Shown one piece after another: positions 48,637-57,953 of a stretch of 64,000 nucleotides of DNA (position 1 is its first letter; each line of letters begins with the position of its first letter). This stretch comes from CAJQHK01 sp038142525. Lineage in GTDB: Bacteria; Pseudomonadota; Alphaproteobacteria; Rickettsiales; UBA1997. Location of the stretch: contig JAYQKE010000015.1 in assembly GCA_038142525.1 (NCBI GenBank), forward strand, positions 496,001 to 560,000, read 5' to 3'. The notes under the pieces were generated by a model, which did not search any database, had not been told where the DNA came from, and worked only from the letters and a program-made list of their open reading frames with translations. The position numbers and the translations under genes were made by a program.

Positions 48637-48646
48637 TTCAAGCCAC

Positions 48647-49450
48647 ATGGTTATAACTTCTAACAAAAAGGAAAAAATGGTGAATTTTTGGGAAGCTACT
48701 AAATTTTGGTGGTCTATTTATTGGAGATCTTGTTCGGTTAGTTTTGTTTTGTTATTTTCTGTCATTGCTGGACTTTATTTTATTAATTCTGATAGGGATG
48801 TTATTTTAACAATAATTTCAACCTTTATTATTTATTTATCAACGGGTGGTTACCAAATTCTTACTTTTTTAATCTTTATCCTAATATTTTGTAAGATTGT
48901 AAGAAATAATATTAAGTCAGTTGATATTTATATTATTCTTTGGTCATTTATTTGGAGATATAGTATTTTACTAATTGCTATATATGCTTTATGGTTTCGT
49001 ACTTCTTACTTAATGATATCATTATTTGTCAATCTTCATCAGGATTTTGAGGTAGCAATTATAGGATTTGGTCTAGACAGTTTGATAATTAGCTTAGCAT
49101 ATATTGTGGTGTCTATAATGCTATTATCTTATATCTGCTTTTTGAATCGCAGATCTATTTCTATATTAATTGCGATATATATTATATTTGCTCTGACTAT
49201 ATATATCTTGTCACCATTTTTATATAAGCCAGATTTATTTTTTGTTTATAGTTATCCTGCATCCTATTTTGATAGTTTTTATAATTTAACTCCTATCGCT
49301 TATTTAATTACTTATTTATTTGTTAGTGTAATAGCTGTTGTGTTAACAATTAGAATTTATCAAATTATCTTTAATAAAGGTCTGATTCAATATTCTAAAA
49401 TTAAGAATTATGACATTACAGGAATTAAACTTGGTAAATTTTCAATATAA
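48647..49450 (+). CDS. Multi-pass membrane protein of unknown function
   Basis: This 267-residue protein has about six or seven hydrophobic segments, for example SVSFVLLFSVIAGLYFI, ILTFLIFILIFCKIV, LIISLAYIVVSIMLLSYICF, ISILIAIYIIFALTIYIL and AYLITYLFVSVIAVVLTI. Aromatic residues are frequent (FWEATKFWWSIYWRS). I recognise no family. It lies 10 bases after uvrA and abuts aroC with no gap, so it is probably co-transcribed with them. Confidence 0.75.
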   Translation: MVITSNKKEKMVNFWEATKFWWSIYWRSCSVSFVLLFSVIAGLYFINSDRDVILTIISTFIIYLSTGGYQILTFLIFILIFCKIVRNNIKSVDIYIILWSFIWRYSILLIAIYALWFRTSYLMISLFVNLHQDFEVAIIGFGLDSLIISLAYIVVSIMLLSYICFLNRRSISILIAIYIIFALTIYILSPFLYKPDLFFVYSYPASYFDSFYNLTPIAYLITYLFVSVIAVVLTIRIYQIIFNKGLIQYSKIKNYDITGIKLGKFSI

Positions 49451-50530
49451 ATGACAAATAGATTCGGAAAATTATTCTCTTTTACATCTTTTGGCGAATC
49501 TCATGGGCCAGCTATCGGTTGCGTGGTTGATGGTGCTCCGCCTTTAATTAAAATTGCAGAAAAAGATATTCAAAAAGATCTCGATCGTCGTCGTCCTGGC
49601 ACATCAAAATTTGTAACTCAAAGAAATGAGCCTGATCAGGTAAAGATTCTCTCCGGTGTTTTTGAAGGTAAAACAACCGGTACTCCAATTGCATTACTTA
49701 TTGAAAATCAAGATCAAAGATCAAAGGATTATTCAGAAATTAAAGATAAATTCCGCCCATCTCATGCTGATTACACCTATTTTAAAAAATATGGCATTAG
49801 AGATTATCGTGGTGGCGGTAGATCTTCTGCTAGAGAAACGGCAGTTAGAGTTGCGGCTGGTGCTATTGCTAAAAAAGTTTTAAAAGAGAATAATATTGAA
49901 ATTACTGGTTATATTTCTCAAATTGGATCAGTAAAGATAAGTCAGGAAAATATTGATTATCAGCAAATAAATCAAAATGATTTTTTCTGTCCTGATACTA
50001 ATAAAATAGAGGAATTTGAGAATTATTTAACAAAAATTAGGAAGGATGGTGATTCGGTCGGGGCAGTAATTGAAATTGTGGCAAAAAATGTTCCTGTTGG
50101 TTTGGGTGAGCCAATTTACAATAAATTAGATACTGCACTGGCAACCGCCATGATGAGTATTAATGCTGTAAAGGCAGTTGAAATTGGATCTGGTTTTGAT
50201 ATTGCAGAGAAAAAAGGCAGTCAGGTTTCTGATGAAATGAAAATTAATGGTGATGAGGTAAAATTTACTAGTAATAATTCTGGTGGTATTTTGGGTGGCA
50301 TTTCTTCTGGTCAAGATATTATAGTGCGCTTTGCTGTTAAACCTACTAGCTCAATTTTAAAAGAAAAAGATACTATTGATAAATTTGGCAATAATACCAA
50401 ATTAATTACTAAAGGTCGTCATGATCCATGCGTTGGTATAAGAGCAGTGCCAATTGGTGAAGCTATGATGGCTTGTGTAATACTTGACCATTTTTTACTG
50501 AGAAGAGCTTATACCACTTCCCATCTTTAA
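49451..50530 (+). CDS. aroC: Chorismate synthase
   Basis: AroC makes chorismate from 5-enolpyruvylshikimate 3-phosphate with reduced FMN. The 359 residues show FSFTSFGESHGPAIGCVVDG, DLDRRRPGTSKFVTQRNEPD, the HADYTYFKKYGIRDYRGGGR region with SSARETAVRVAAGAIAKK, NSGGILGGISSGQDIIVRFA, VKPTSSI, and GRHDPCVGIRAVPIGEAMMA. The last codons (AYTTSHL, TAA) lie in a palindromic repeat, giving an unusual C-terminus. No other shikimate gene is in the window. Confidence 0.96.
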   Translation: MTNRFGKLFSFTSFGESHGPAIGCVVDGAPPLIKIAEKDIQKDLDRRRPGTSKFVTQRNEPDQVKILSGVFEGKTTGTPIALLIENQDQRSKDYSEIKDKFRPSHADYTYFKKYGIRDYRGGGRSSARETAVRVAAGAIAKKVLKENNIEITGYISQIGSVKISQENIDYQQINQNDFFCPDTNKIEEFENYLTKIRKDGDSVGAVIEIVAKNVPVGLGEPIYNKLDTALATAMMSINAVKAVEIGSGFDIAEKKGSQVSDEMKINGDEVKFTSNNSGGILGGISSGQDIIVRFAVKPTSSILKEKDTIDKFGNNTKLITKGRHDPCVGIRAVPIGEAMMACVILDHFLLRRAYTTSHL

Positions 50531-50556
50531 AGCATTTTGCTGTAGGGAAATGGTAT
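50511..50556. repeat. Short palindromic repeat at the 3' end of aroC
   Basis: The outer arms ATACCACTTCCC and GGGAAATGGTAT pair with one mismatch around a central CTTTAAAG and AGCATTTTGCT dyad. The left arm encodes the last aroC codons and its stop TAA. The sequence matches the family also seen at gpmI and before comM. Confidence 0.75.
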
Positions 50557-50568
50557 TATACTAATTAA

Positions 50569-51000
50569 ATGAAAAGAATCCTAATTAAGAATCAGCAAGA
50601 AATGGCAGAATTTGCTCAGGAAGTGGCAAAAGATGCTAAAAACCACCAAATTTTTGCTTTAAATGGAACTTTAGGTTCAGGGAAAACTTTTTTTGCCAAA
50701 AATTTTATCTCTTTTTTAACCGATCTTGATCAATCAGAAATTACCAGCCCAACTTTTAACATTTATAATCATTATCAAACAAAGGATTTTAATATTTATC
50801 ATTTTGATCTTTATCGTATTAAAAATGTGGAGGAATTAGAAAATATTGGTTTTTATGATTTATTAAAAGATGGAGTTTGTTTGATTGAGTGGCCAGAAAT
50901 TGCCCAAAAATATCTGACAAATAATATTATTAATATTGATTTTAATATCATTGATGATTGTCAAAGAGAGATTTTAATTGATGAATGTTGTAGCAAATGA
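50569..51000 (+). CDS. tsaE: tRNA t6A37 biosynthesis ATPase TsaE
   Basis: TsaE supports the TsaBD complex in threonylcarbamoyl-adenosine formation on ANN-decoding tRNAs. The 143 residues show the Walker A motif LNGTLGSGKTFFAKNFISFL, ITSPTFNIYNHYQ, and YHFDLYRIKNVEELENIGFY with the conserved Asp, then GVCLIEWPEIA. The 3' end overlaps tilS, which is convergent, by 40 bases. Its partner gene tsaB lies just beyond tilS. Confidence 0.93.
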   Translation: MKRILIKNQQEMAEFAQEVAKDAKNHQIFALNGTLGSGKTFFAKNFISFLTDLDQSEITSPTFNIYNHYQTKDFNIYHFDLYRIKNVEELENIGFYDLLKDGVCLIEWPEIAQKYLTNNIINIDFNIIDDCQREILIDECCSK

Positions 51001-52253
51001 TAAATTGCTATTATTTCATTGTTTTTTTTGATAATTGGAATTGTATAAAAGATCTTTTTTAATGGATTTTTTAGATTTTGATATTTTCTAAATTTTGGAT
51101 CTTTAAGTAAGAGATTAAATTCTTTAGCGTCAAAAGTTATGATTTCTAAATTATCTAAATTGATATTTTCATCAATTTCAATTTTAAAGATATTATCCCA
51201 AATAAAAGAATATTGGGTAATTTTAAAATTTTTGATTTTTGATTTTTCACGATAAATAATAAAATTTTCTTCATTAAAATCTTCAATAATAGCGCCATTA
51301 AAATTATTAGCTTTATGTATTTGATCTTGAATGAGCCAATCATAAAGATTGTTAATTTTTTCAAAGCGAGATTTGTAGAATTTACCATTAAAATGATTAA
51401 AAATTAAATTGAGATAACGAAGAGCCAATTCCTTATGAAGGTTTTTAAAATTATTTTTATGAACCAGATAATATCCTAATTGATTGAATTGATAAATTTC
51501 ACTAGATTTTTCTTCTATTAAATTTTCAATTATTTTTCTATTTTCTAAAATATTTTTACTAGCTTTAACAATTCTTTGATTTATTAAATTCTTTTCTGGG
51601 AATTCATTTAAAAAATGACGAATTTTATTTCTTAAGAATTTTTGGTCTTTATTGCTTGGATCTTCAATATAATCAATATTTTTTTCTTTAAGATATTTTT
51701 GCAATTCTTCTTTTGAAAAATCTAATAATGGTCTGACAAGGTTAGTATTTTTAAATTCCGAAATTTCTTCCATTGATGATAGGCCATCAATACCGCTACC
51801 ACGAAAAAGTCTAATGAGAAAATTTTCGGCAACATCTTGTTCGTGATGGGCTATTAAAATATTCTTTATCTTATTTTTTTTAGCAAAATTTATTAATAAT
51901 TCATAACGAATTTCACGAAGATTTGATTCAATATTACTTTTTGGAATAAAATAATTATTCTCTAAAATTTGATGCTTAATTTGATGATCTTGGCAAATTT
52001 TAGCAACAAAATTAGCTTCCTGAATTGATTCCTCTCTTATTTTATGATCAATTGTAATTGCAACAAGATCAACATTTTTCTTTTGACAAAATTTTTGAGC
52101 TAAAAATAATAAAGCCATAGAATCGATACCGCCAGAAACAGCAATAATAATTTTTTCTGGGTAAGAATCCTGCCAGATTTCCTGCAATTTTTCCTGAAAA
52201 TTATCTTCCAATTCTTGGCTGACGGATATAGATAGGCTCTGTTGGAATTTCAT
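50961..52253 (-). CDS. tilS: tRNA(Ile)-lysidine synthetase
   Basis: TilS converts C34 of the AUA-reading tRNA-Ile to lysidine. The 430 residues have the PP-loop ATPase motif KIIIAVSGGIDSMALLFLAQ and IRYELLINFAKKNKIKNILI. AHHEQDVAENFLIRLFRGSG follows, then RPLLDFSKEELQKYLKEKNI and IDYIEDPSNKDQKFLRNKIR. The C-terminal substrate-binding domain is Lys/Asn-rich and diverged. The first codons overlap the tsaB 3' end by 53 bases; a start further downstream is possible. Confidence 0.92.
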   Translation of the reverse strand: MKFQQSLSISVSQELEDNFQEKLQEIWQDSYPEKIIIAVSGGIDSMALLFLAQKFCQKKNVDLVAITIDHKIREESIQEANFVAKICQDHQIKHQILENNYFIPKSNIESNLREIRYELLINFAKKNKIKNILIAHHEQDVAENFLIRLFRGSGIDGLSSMEEISEFKNTNLVRPLLDFSKEELQKYLKEKNIDYIEDPSNKDQKFLRNKIRHFLNEFPEKNLINQRIVKASKNILENRKIIENLIEEKSSEIYQFNQLGYYLVHKNNFKNLHKELALRYLNLIFNHFNGKFYKSRFEKINNLYDWLIQDQIHKANNFNGAIIEDFNEENFIIYREKSKIKNFKITQYSFIWDNIFKIEIDENINLDNLEIITFDAKEFNLLLKDPKFRKYQNLKNPLKKIFYTIPIIKKNNEIIAIYHLLQHSSIKISL

Positions 52254-52860
52254 TATTATTTTTATGATATTTAAAAGCTAATTTAGCAATATTTATTGAT
52301 TTTATCACATCATTTTTATTGCTAATATTAATTTTTCTATTTTTTAATTTTTCTTGAACTAATTTTTTACCACTACCAACTAATAGAAAATTATCATTTT
52401 CTGGTAAATATTTTTCTATTTCATCAATTTTTATTAAAATAGTTTCAGAATTTTCAATAAGATTACTATTCTTAAGATCAAAAATTTGGAAAAATAAATC
52501 ACCAATATGGGCGTCTATGACGGTTATTATTTTTTGATAATTAGAGTCTAAATAATCTGCCGCAATAGCTAAATTGCTACTAATGGCAAAAAGAGGAATG
52601 TTGCAACAAAGATTAATCATCTTAGCTACAATATAGCCAATTCTAACTGAAGTAAAAGATGCTGGGCCATTAGTAAAAGCAACTAGATCTAAATCTTGAT
52701 ATGTTAAATTTGCTTCATTTAGGGATTCTTCAAAAAGGATTGTTAAAAATTCTGATTGATTGGAATTATTAATTTGCTCTCTTTGAGATAGAATAATATC
52801 TCCATTGGTAATAGAAATAGAGATATTATTGCTTGTTACATCAAAAGATAAAATATTCAC
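52201..52860 (-). CDS. tsaB: tRNA t6A37 biosynthesis protein TsaB
   Basis: TsaB is the ASKHA-fold partner of TsaD in t6A formation. The 219 residues show the N-terminal phosphate-loop-like ILSFDVTSNNISISITNGD, the conserved LVAFTNGPASFTSVRIGYIV and AISSNLAIAADYL. TVIDAHIGDLFFQIF follows, with a diverged C-terminus. Together with tsaE (convergent, about 1.2 kb away) and mtaB (5708-7045), the window encodes several steps of the same position-37 modification. Confidence 0.92.
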   Translation of the reverse strand: MNILSFDVTSNNISISITNGDIILSQREQINNSNQSEFLTILFEESLNEANLTYQDLDLVAFTNGPASFTSVRIGYIVAKMINLCCNIPLFAISSNLAIAADYLDSNYQKIITVIDAHIGDLFFQIFDLKNSNLIENSETILIKIDEIEKYLPENDNFLLVGSGKKLVQEKLKNRKINISNKNDVIKSINIAKLAFKYHKNNNEIPTEPIYIRQPRIGR

Positions 52861-52869
52861 AGTAATTAT

Positions 52870-54706
52870 TTACCAAATAATTTTGATAGAAAAGATTTCT
52901 TTTTTTTCTGGTTTTTTATAAGGGTATTTTTTTCTATTTCTATTTTTTGGTCTAGATTGATCGGAGCTGTAATATTTCTTGGCAATATCCATTTGATTGA
53001 CCTTACCAATTTTTTCAGAATCTAGTAAAAGAAGTTTTTTCTCTTCATTAAGAAGACTTTTTTCTCTTTCTAATTTGATAAGAATTTTGATTCATATCAT
53101 CATCACTATGCATTATGATGTGAATATTGTAATTCTTTTCAATTTTGTAAAGTTCTCTTCTTTTATAATTCATCATATAGGCAATGACGCTATTTGGCGC
53201 TTTGACATAAATAACGCCAGCTTGCTTGTCATTAGTGGCATATCTTATTGAACGAAGAATATTTAAAGATAAAACCTCTTCGGATTTGATATAACCAGAA
53301 CCACCGCATTTGTGGCAATCTTTAGTGATAGTTTCAAAAAAGCTATTACTTGATCTTTGGCGAGATAATTCTAGCAAGCCAAAAATACTAATTTTGCCAA
53401 TTTGTACTCTGGCACGATCATTTTTCAGCTCATCTCTTAAAGCTTTTTCAATTAATCGGCGATTTGATTGATCATCCATATCAATAAAGTCAATTACAAT
53501 CAAGCCAGCTAAATCTCTTAGTCTCACTTGTCTTGAAATTTCTTTCACTGCTTCAATGTTGGTTTTATAGGCAGTTTCTTCAATATTTTTATGGCTAGTT
53601 GCTTTACCAGAATTAATATCAATTGCAATTAAGGCTTCAGTTTGGTCAATAACAATTGAGCCACCAGAAGGTAAATCAACATGTCTCTCATAAAGTTCGT
53701 CAATTTGATTTTCAATTTTATATTTGTTAAAAATTGGAACTCTATCCTTATATAGCCTAACTTTTTCAGTATCACCTCCAGCAATTCTAATGAGATTAGA
53801 GATGTTATTATAGGATTTTTTACCTTCAGTAATAATTTCTTTAATATCTTCATGATCAAGATTACAAACAATCTTTTTTACTATGTCATCTTCCGAGTGA
53901 ATAAGCAAAGGTGTTTTTGTTTGCTCTTTTTCTTTTAAGATATGTTCCCATAATTTGATTAAATAATTATAATCATTTGCAATATCTTCAGATGTTTTGC
54001 CAATACCAGCAGTTCTAATAATGATTGATTTATCTTGATCAATATTGAGATTATTTAGGATAGTGCGAAGAGCTTTCCTATCACGAATATTATTAACTTT
54101 TTTAGAAATGCCGCCTTTGCCAGAAATATTAGTCATTAAAACACAATACTTGCCAGCAATTGAAACATAGCTAGTCATGGCAACACCTTTATTGCCCCTG
54201 TCTTCTTTTAAAACCTGAACTAGGATTTTGTCACTAATCTCCATGACATCTTCGATTTTGTATTTTTTACTGGATTTGGCATTTTCTGAAGATAAATTAC
54301 GAGATAATTCATCAAAATCAGTCTCTTCATCTACTGTGTAAGATCCTGTGCTAATAACATTTTCTGTTTGATCTTTTTCATTATCTTCATTAGTTGAGAT
54401 ATTCTCAGGATTATTTCTATTATTCGATCTGTGATCAATAATTTGTTTTTTCTCTTCTTCTGGAAGGTGATAATAGCTTGGATGGATATCTGAAAATGGT
54501 AGGAAACCACTTTTTTCATCACCATAATCTACAAAAGCGACTTGTAGAGACGGTTCGATTCTAGTGATTGTTGCGGCGTAAATATTACCCTTAATTTTTT
54601 TAACCGTTAATGCTTCACGGTCAAAATCTTGTAAAACACCATCTTCCATAACGGCGATTCTTGTCTCGTCCTTATAGGCGGCGTCGATTATTATTGATTT
54701 TGTCAT
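52870..54706 (-). CDS. rne: Ribonuclease E/G family endoribonuclease (C-terminal frameshift)
   Basis: This RNA-decay and rRNA-processing endonuclease starts at ATG 54706. The S1 domain comes early (KGNIYAATITRIEPSLQVAF, VDYGDEKSGFLPFSDIH) and is split by an acidic insert of about 70 residues. The catalytic DNase I-like part has LPSGGSIVIDQTEALIAIDI with NSGKAT, then DLAGLIVIDFIDMDD. The Zn-link is TKDCHKCGGSGYIKSEE. The main frame ends at 53048, but a one-base shift in an A-run there continues with LLNEEKKLLLLDSEKIGKVN and a basic tail to TAA 52870-52872. The long tail and Zn-link favour RNase E over RNase G. Confidence 0.9.
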
Positions 54707-55000
54707 TATTAAATTCTGTTAAATTATCTATTATGCCCAACTAAACTAATCTTAAATATTCAATCTTAATTTAATTTGGCTATATCATCAATTTTTTGCT
54801 AAAAGATTAGAGCTAAATTGATTTTATCTATTTTGTTACTGCTCAAGAATTAGATTTATTCTTCTTGAAAAATTTTGTTATTATCATTTGCAATATTAAT
54901 CTTCATATTGCATAAATTCTTCTATATTAGTTAAATGCTATAAAGTTGAGAATTATTGTTATTATCACCTATTTTTTTTAAAAATCAAAGTAATAAGTTT

Positions 55001-55775
55001 ATGAAAAAGCCTGGAGCAATATTAATTACGGGAGCAAATAGTGGAATTGGTCAGGCTTTGGCAATAGAATATGCAGGGCCAAATCAAGAGCTTTTTTTGG
55101 TTGCCAGAAATAAGAAAAGATTGGAAGAGATTAAGAAAAAATGTCAAGAAAAGGGGGCAAAAGTTAATATTTTAGATATTGATGTTCGAGAAAAAGAGAA
55201 AATAAATAAATTTCTTAAAAAAATTAGTATAAAAAATAATATTGATTTGGTAATTGCTAATGCTGGAATTTCTCTTTGCTAAGATTTCTGATATTGAAGA
55301 ACAAGAGCAGATAGAGGAATTAATAGATATTAATATTAAGGGTGTTTTAAATATTATTAATCCGGTGCAAAGAATTATGATGGAGCAAAAAAATGGTCAA
55401 ATTGTTATTATGTCGTCACTTGCATCTTTTAAGGCAGTTCCTGGTTCTGAGTCTTACAGTGCTAGTAAGGCTTATGTTAGAGTTTTTGGTGAAGGTCTGA
55501 GATTGAAATTGGCAAAATTTAATATTAAAGTTAATGTGATTTGTCCTGGATATGTGAAAACTCCACTTACTTACTTAAATAATTTTCCTATGCCATTTTT
55601 GATGAGTAGTAAAAAAGCAGCAAAAATTATTAAAAAAGGTTTGGATAAAAATAAATCCAGGATTGCTTTTCCTTGGGTTTTATATGGTTTGATTTTATTT
55701 ATTACATCCTTGCCAGTAAGGTTGTCAGATTATATATTTATGAAATTACCCAGATATTCAAAAAAAGAAAAATGA
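55001..55775 (+). CDS. Short-chain dehydrogenase/reductase (frameshifted)
   Basis: The start is ATG 55001 (MKKPGAILITGANSGIGQAL), giving the SDR nucleotide motif TGANSGIG, and LVIANAGIS near residue 85. The frame breaks near 55270 and continues ISDIEEQEQIEELIDINIKG, IVIMSSLASFKAVPGSESYS with the catalytic Tyr-x-x-x-Lys (YSASKAYVRV) and ICPGYVKTPLT. A C-terminal hydrophobic stretch (VLYGLILFITSLPVRL) suggests membrane association. Total is about 258 residues. Substrate is unknown. Its TGA overlaps the sodC start (ATGA). Confidence 0.85.
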
Positions 55776-56260
55776 AAAAATATTTATTAATTTTACTACT
55801 TATTTGCAGCTCATGTATTAATCACAAATTTGAAAGAGCGATTGTAAAATTAGAGCCTGTTAAGGGTTCAAAAATTTCTGGCATAGTGATACTAACTCAA
55901 GAAAAAGGAGGTGTTGCTTTAAATGGCGAGTTTAAAAATCTTTATTCTAAAAATCATGCTTTACATATTCATAAATATGGCGATGTAACAAAAGATGATG
56001 GGTCTGGTACTGGACCTCATTATTACGGTCATAATTATCATGAGGGCAATAAAATTTTAGGAAATTTAGGTAGCGTTCCTAGAAAAAAAATAAATATGAC
56101 GAAATATAAAAATTTCTTTGAAGGCCTAACAATTGATAAAATTATTGGTAGATCAATGGTTATTCACGCTAAAAAAGGTAGTAAGAAATATTCTAAATTT
56201 ATTAATTCAGGAAAAAGAGTTGCGACTGGTGTGATCGGGGTTGCCTCTCATGATAACTAA
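55772..56260 (+). CDS. sodC: Cu/Zn superoxide dismutase-like lipoprotein with altered zinc site
   Basis: From ATG 55772 this is a 162-residue protein with a lipoprotein signal (LLILLLICSSC). The SOD fold is shown by GIVILTQEKGGVALNGEFKN, NHALHIHKYGD (two copper His), GPHYYGHNYHEGNK (His 63 and 71 equivalents), SMVIHAKKGSKKYS (His 120 equivalent) and GKRVATGVIGVASH (Arg of the active site). The usual second zinc half HxGDLG reads ILGNLGSV, so the His80 and Asp83 equivalents are missing. Both disulfide cysteines are absent too. It could be a copper-only or inactive relative. Confidence 0.82.
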   Translation: MKKYLLILLLICSSCINHKFERAIVKLEPVKGSKISGIVILTQEKGGVALNGEFKNLYSKNHALHIHKYGDVTKDDGSGTGPHYYGHNYHEGNKILGNLGSVPRKKINMTKYKNFFEGLTIDKIIGRSMVIHAKKGSKKYSKFINSGKRVATGVIGVASHDN

Positions 56261-56332
56261 GTTAATCCTGAATATTTATAAATTATCTTGACTTAGTTAT
56301 TTAATATTGCCTAAATTTAGAACTTGTACCAG

Positions 56333-56396
56333 TACCACTTCCTACCTTTAAAGCAATTTTTATTAAAAAAAGTTACTTTAAAGGTGGGAAGTGGTA
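56333..56396. repeat. Short palindromic repeat between sodC and comM
   Basis: The 24-base arms TACCACTTCCTACCTTTAAA(GCAA) at 56333-56356 and the inverse at 56373-56396 pair with two mismatches around a 16-base loop. It is the clearest member of the family also found at the ends of gpmI and aroC. It has no T-run of terminator type on the plus strand beyond TTATTTTT. Confidence 0.8.
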
Positions 56397-56437
56397 TTAT
56401 TTTTCAGAGCATCTTTAACTCAATAAATCCATAAATT

Positions 56438-57923
56438 ATGGTAGCCACTATCAAAACCTTTACTTTTATCGGTATTAAAGCCATTCCAGTTGATGTTGAG
56501 GTCAAAATCTCGCCTGGTCATCCAGTTTTCAATATAGTAGGACTTCCTGATAAAGCGCTTGCAGAATCACGCGAAAGGGTTCGGGTCGCAATTAATTCTA
56601 TCGGATTAGAGGTTCCGGCCAAAAGAATCATTGTTAATTTAGCGCCCGCCGATCTTGAAAAGGAGGGCAGTCATTTTGATTTAGCTATTACTCTTGGTAT
56701 TTTGTCCGAGATGAATATCATTGATAAATTAGAGTTGGAAAATTATTACTGTCTTGGGGAATTATCTTTGGATGGTAAGATTAAAGTGGTAAATGGTATT
56801 TTATCAGCTTCAATTACTGCTAATGAATTTGGTGGTAATATTATTTGCCCTGAAAAATCTGGCGGCGAAGCTATTTACGCATCTGAGGAGATTGATGTTT
56901 TGGTCGCTGATAATCTTTTGCAATTAATCAATCATTTTAAGGGGACGCAAATTCTATCTCGTCCAGAACAAAATTTTAAGAGAAAAACTCCAACTTACCC
57001 TTGTCTTTCTGAAGTTAAGGGTCAAAAAAGAGCTAAAAGAGCATTAGAAATAGTCACGCTGGTGGTCATAATATGTTGATGGTTGGGCCACCAGGTTCTG
57101 GTAAATCAATGATTGCTTCAAGATTAACAGGAATATTGCCAGAATTGACATTAGAGGAAATGTTGGAGGTAAATATGATTAATAGTATTTCTGGTAATAT
57201 TAAGGATGGGGAGTTAATTACTAATCGTCCTTTTCGTGCGCCACATCATTCCTGTTCGATGCCGGCTATGGTTGGCGGTGGTATGAAAACTAAACCTGGA
57301 GAAATCTCTTTGGCTCATAATGGAGTATTATTTTTGGATGAGCTTGGGGAATTTCCGCGTCAGGTTTTAGATTCCTTAAGACAGCCAATTGAAGATAATA
57401 TTGTTACCATTTCAAGAGCTAATTCCCATATTACCTATCCTGCTAATTTTCAATTAATTGCTGCTATGAATCCTTGTCGTTGCGGTTATTTGGGTAATGA
57501 GAATAAATCTTGTAATAGGGCGCGCAATGCGGGAAGGATTATCAGGCTAAAATTTCTGGTCCAATTTTAGATCGTATGGATATTATTATTAATGTTCCTC
57601 AGATTAATATTTTTTCTCAGGATGGAGAAGAGGTAGGAGAGGCTTCCAAAGAGATTCTTGAAAGAGTAAAATTTGCCAGAAAACTTCAATATCAAAGATC
57701 AAATAAATTAAATAGTAATAATAGTGGTAGTGAAATTGAGAAAAGTTTTGATCTTAATGGCGAGAATCGTGATTTGATTGAGAAAGCTATGAATAAGATG
57801 GATATTTCAATGAGAGGTTTTACTAGAATATTAAAAGTTGCTCGGACAATTGCTGATCTTGAGAATAGTGAAAAAATTGGTAAAACTCACTTGTCAGAAG
57901 CAATTGGCTATAGGGTCTGTTAG
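56438..57923 (+). CDS. comM: YifB/ComM-type AAA+ helicase (two frameshifts)
   Basis: ComM is a hexameric helicase that promotes branch migration in natural transformation. Three frames join to about 495 residues: 56438-57060 (FNIVGLPDKALAESRERVRV, KRIIVNLAPADLEKEGSHFD), 57062-57550 (MLMVGPPGSGKSMIASRL Walker A, NGVLFLDELGEFPR Walker B, MNPCRCGYLG cysteines) and 57560-57923 (ISGPILDRMDIIINVPQIN, then SMRGFTRILKVARTIADLE). The breaks near 57058 and 57550 are one-base indels. The C-terminus GYRVC is close to normal. Confidence 0.92.
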
Positions 57924-57953
57924 ATTCTGATAGTCCCATATTTAGAGGTTTCT

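Noticed and set aside
57073..57570. A separate AAA+ ATPase gene
   Set aside because: The preceding and following frames supply the N- and C-terminal parts of the same ComM protein, so it is one gene with indels.
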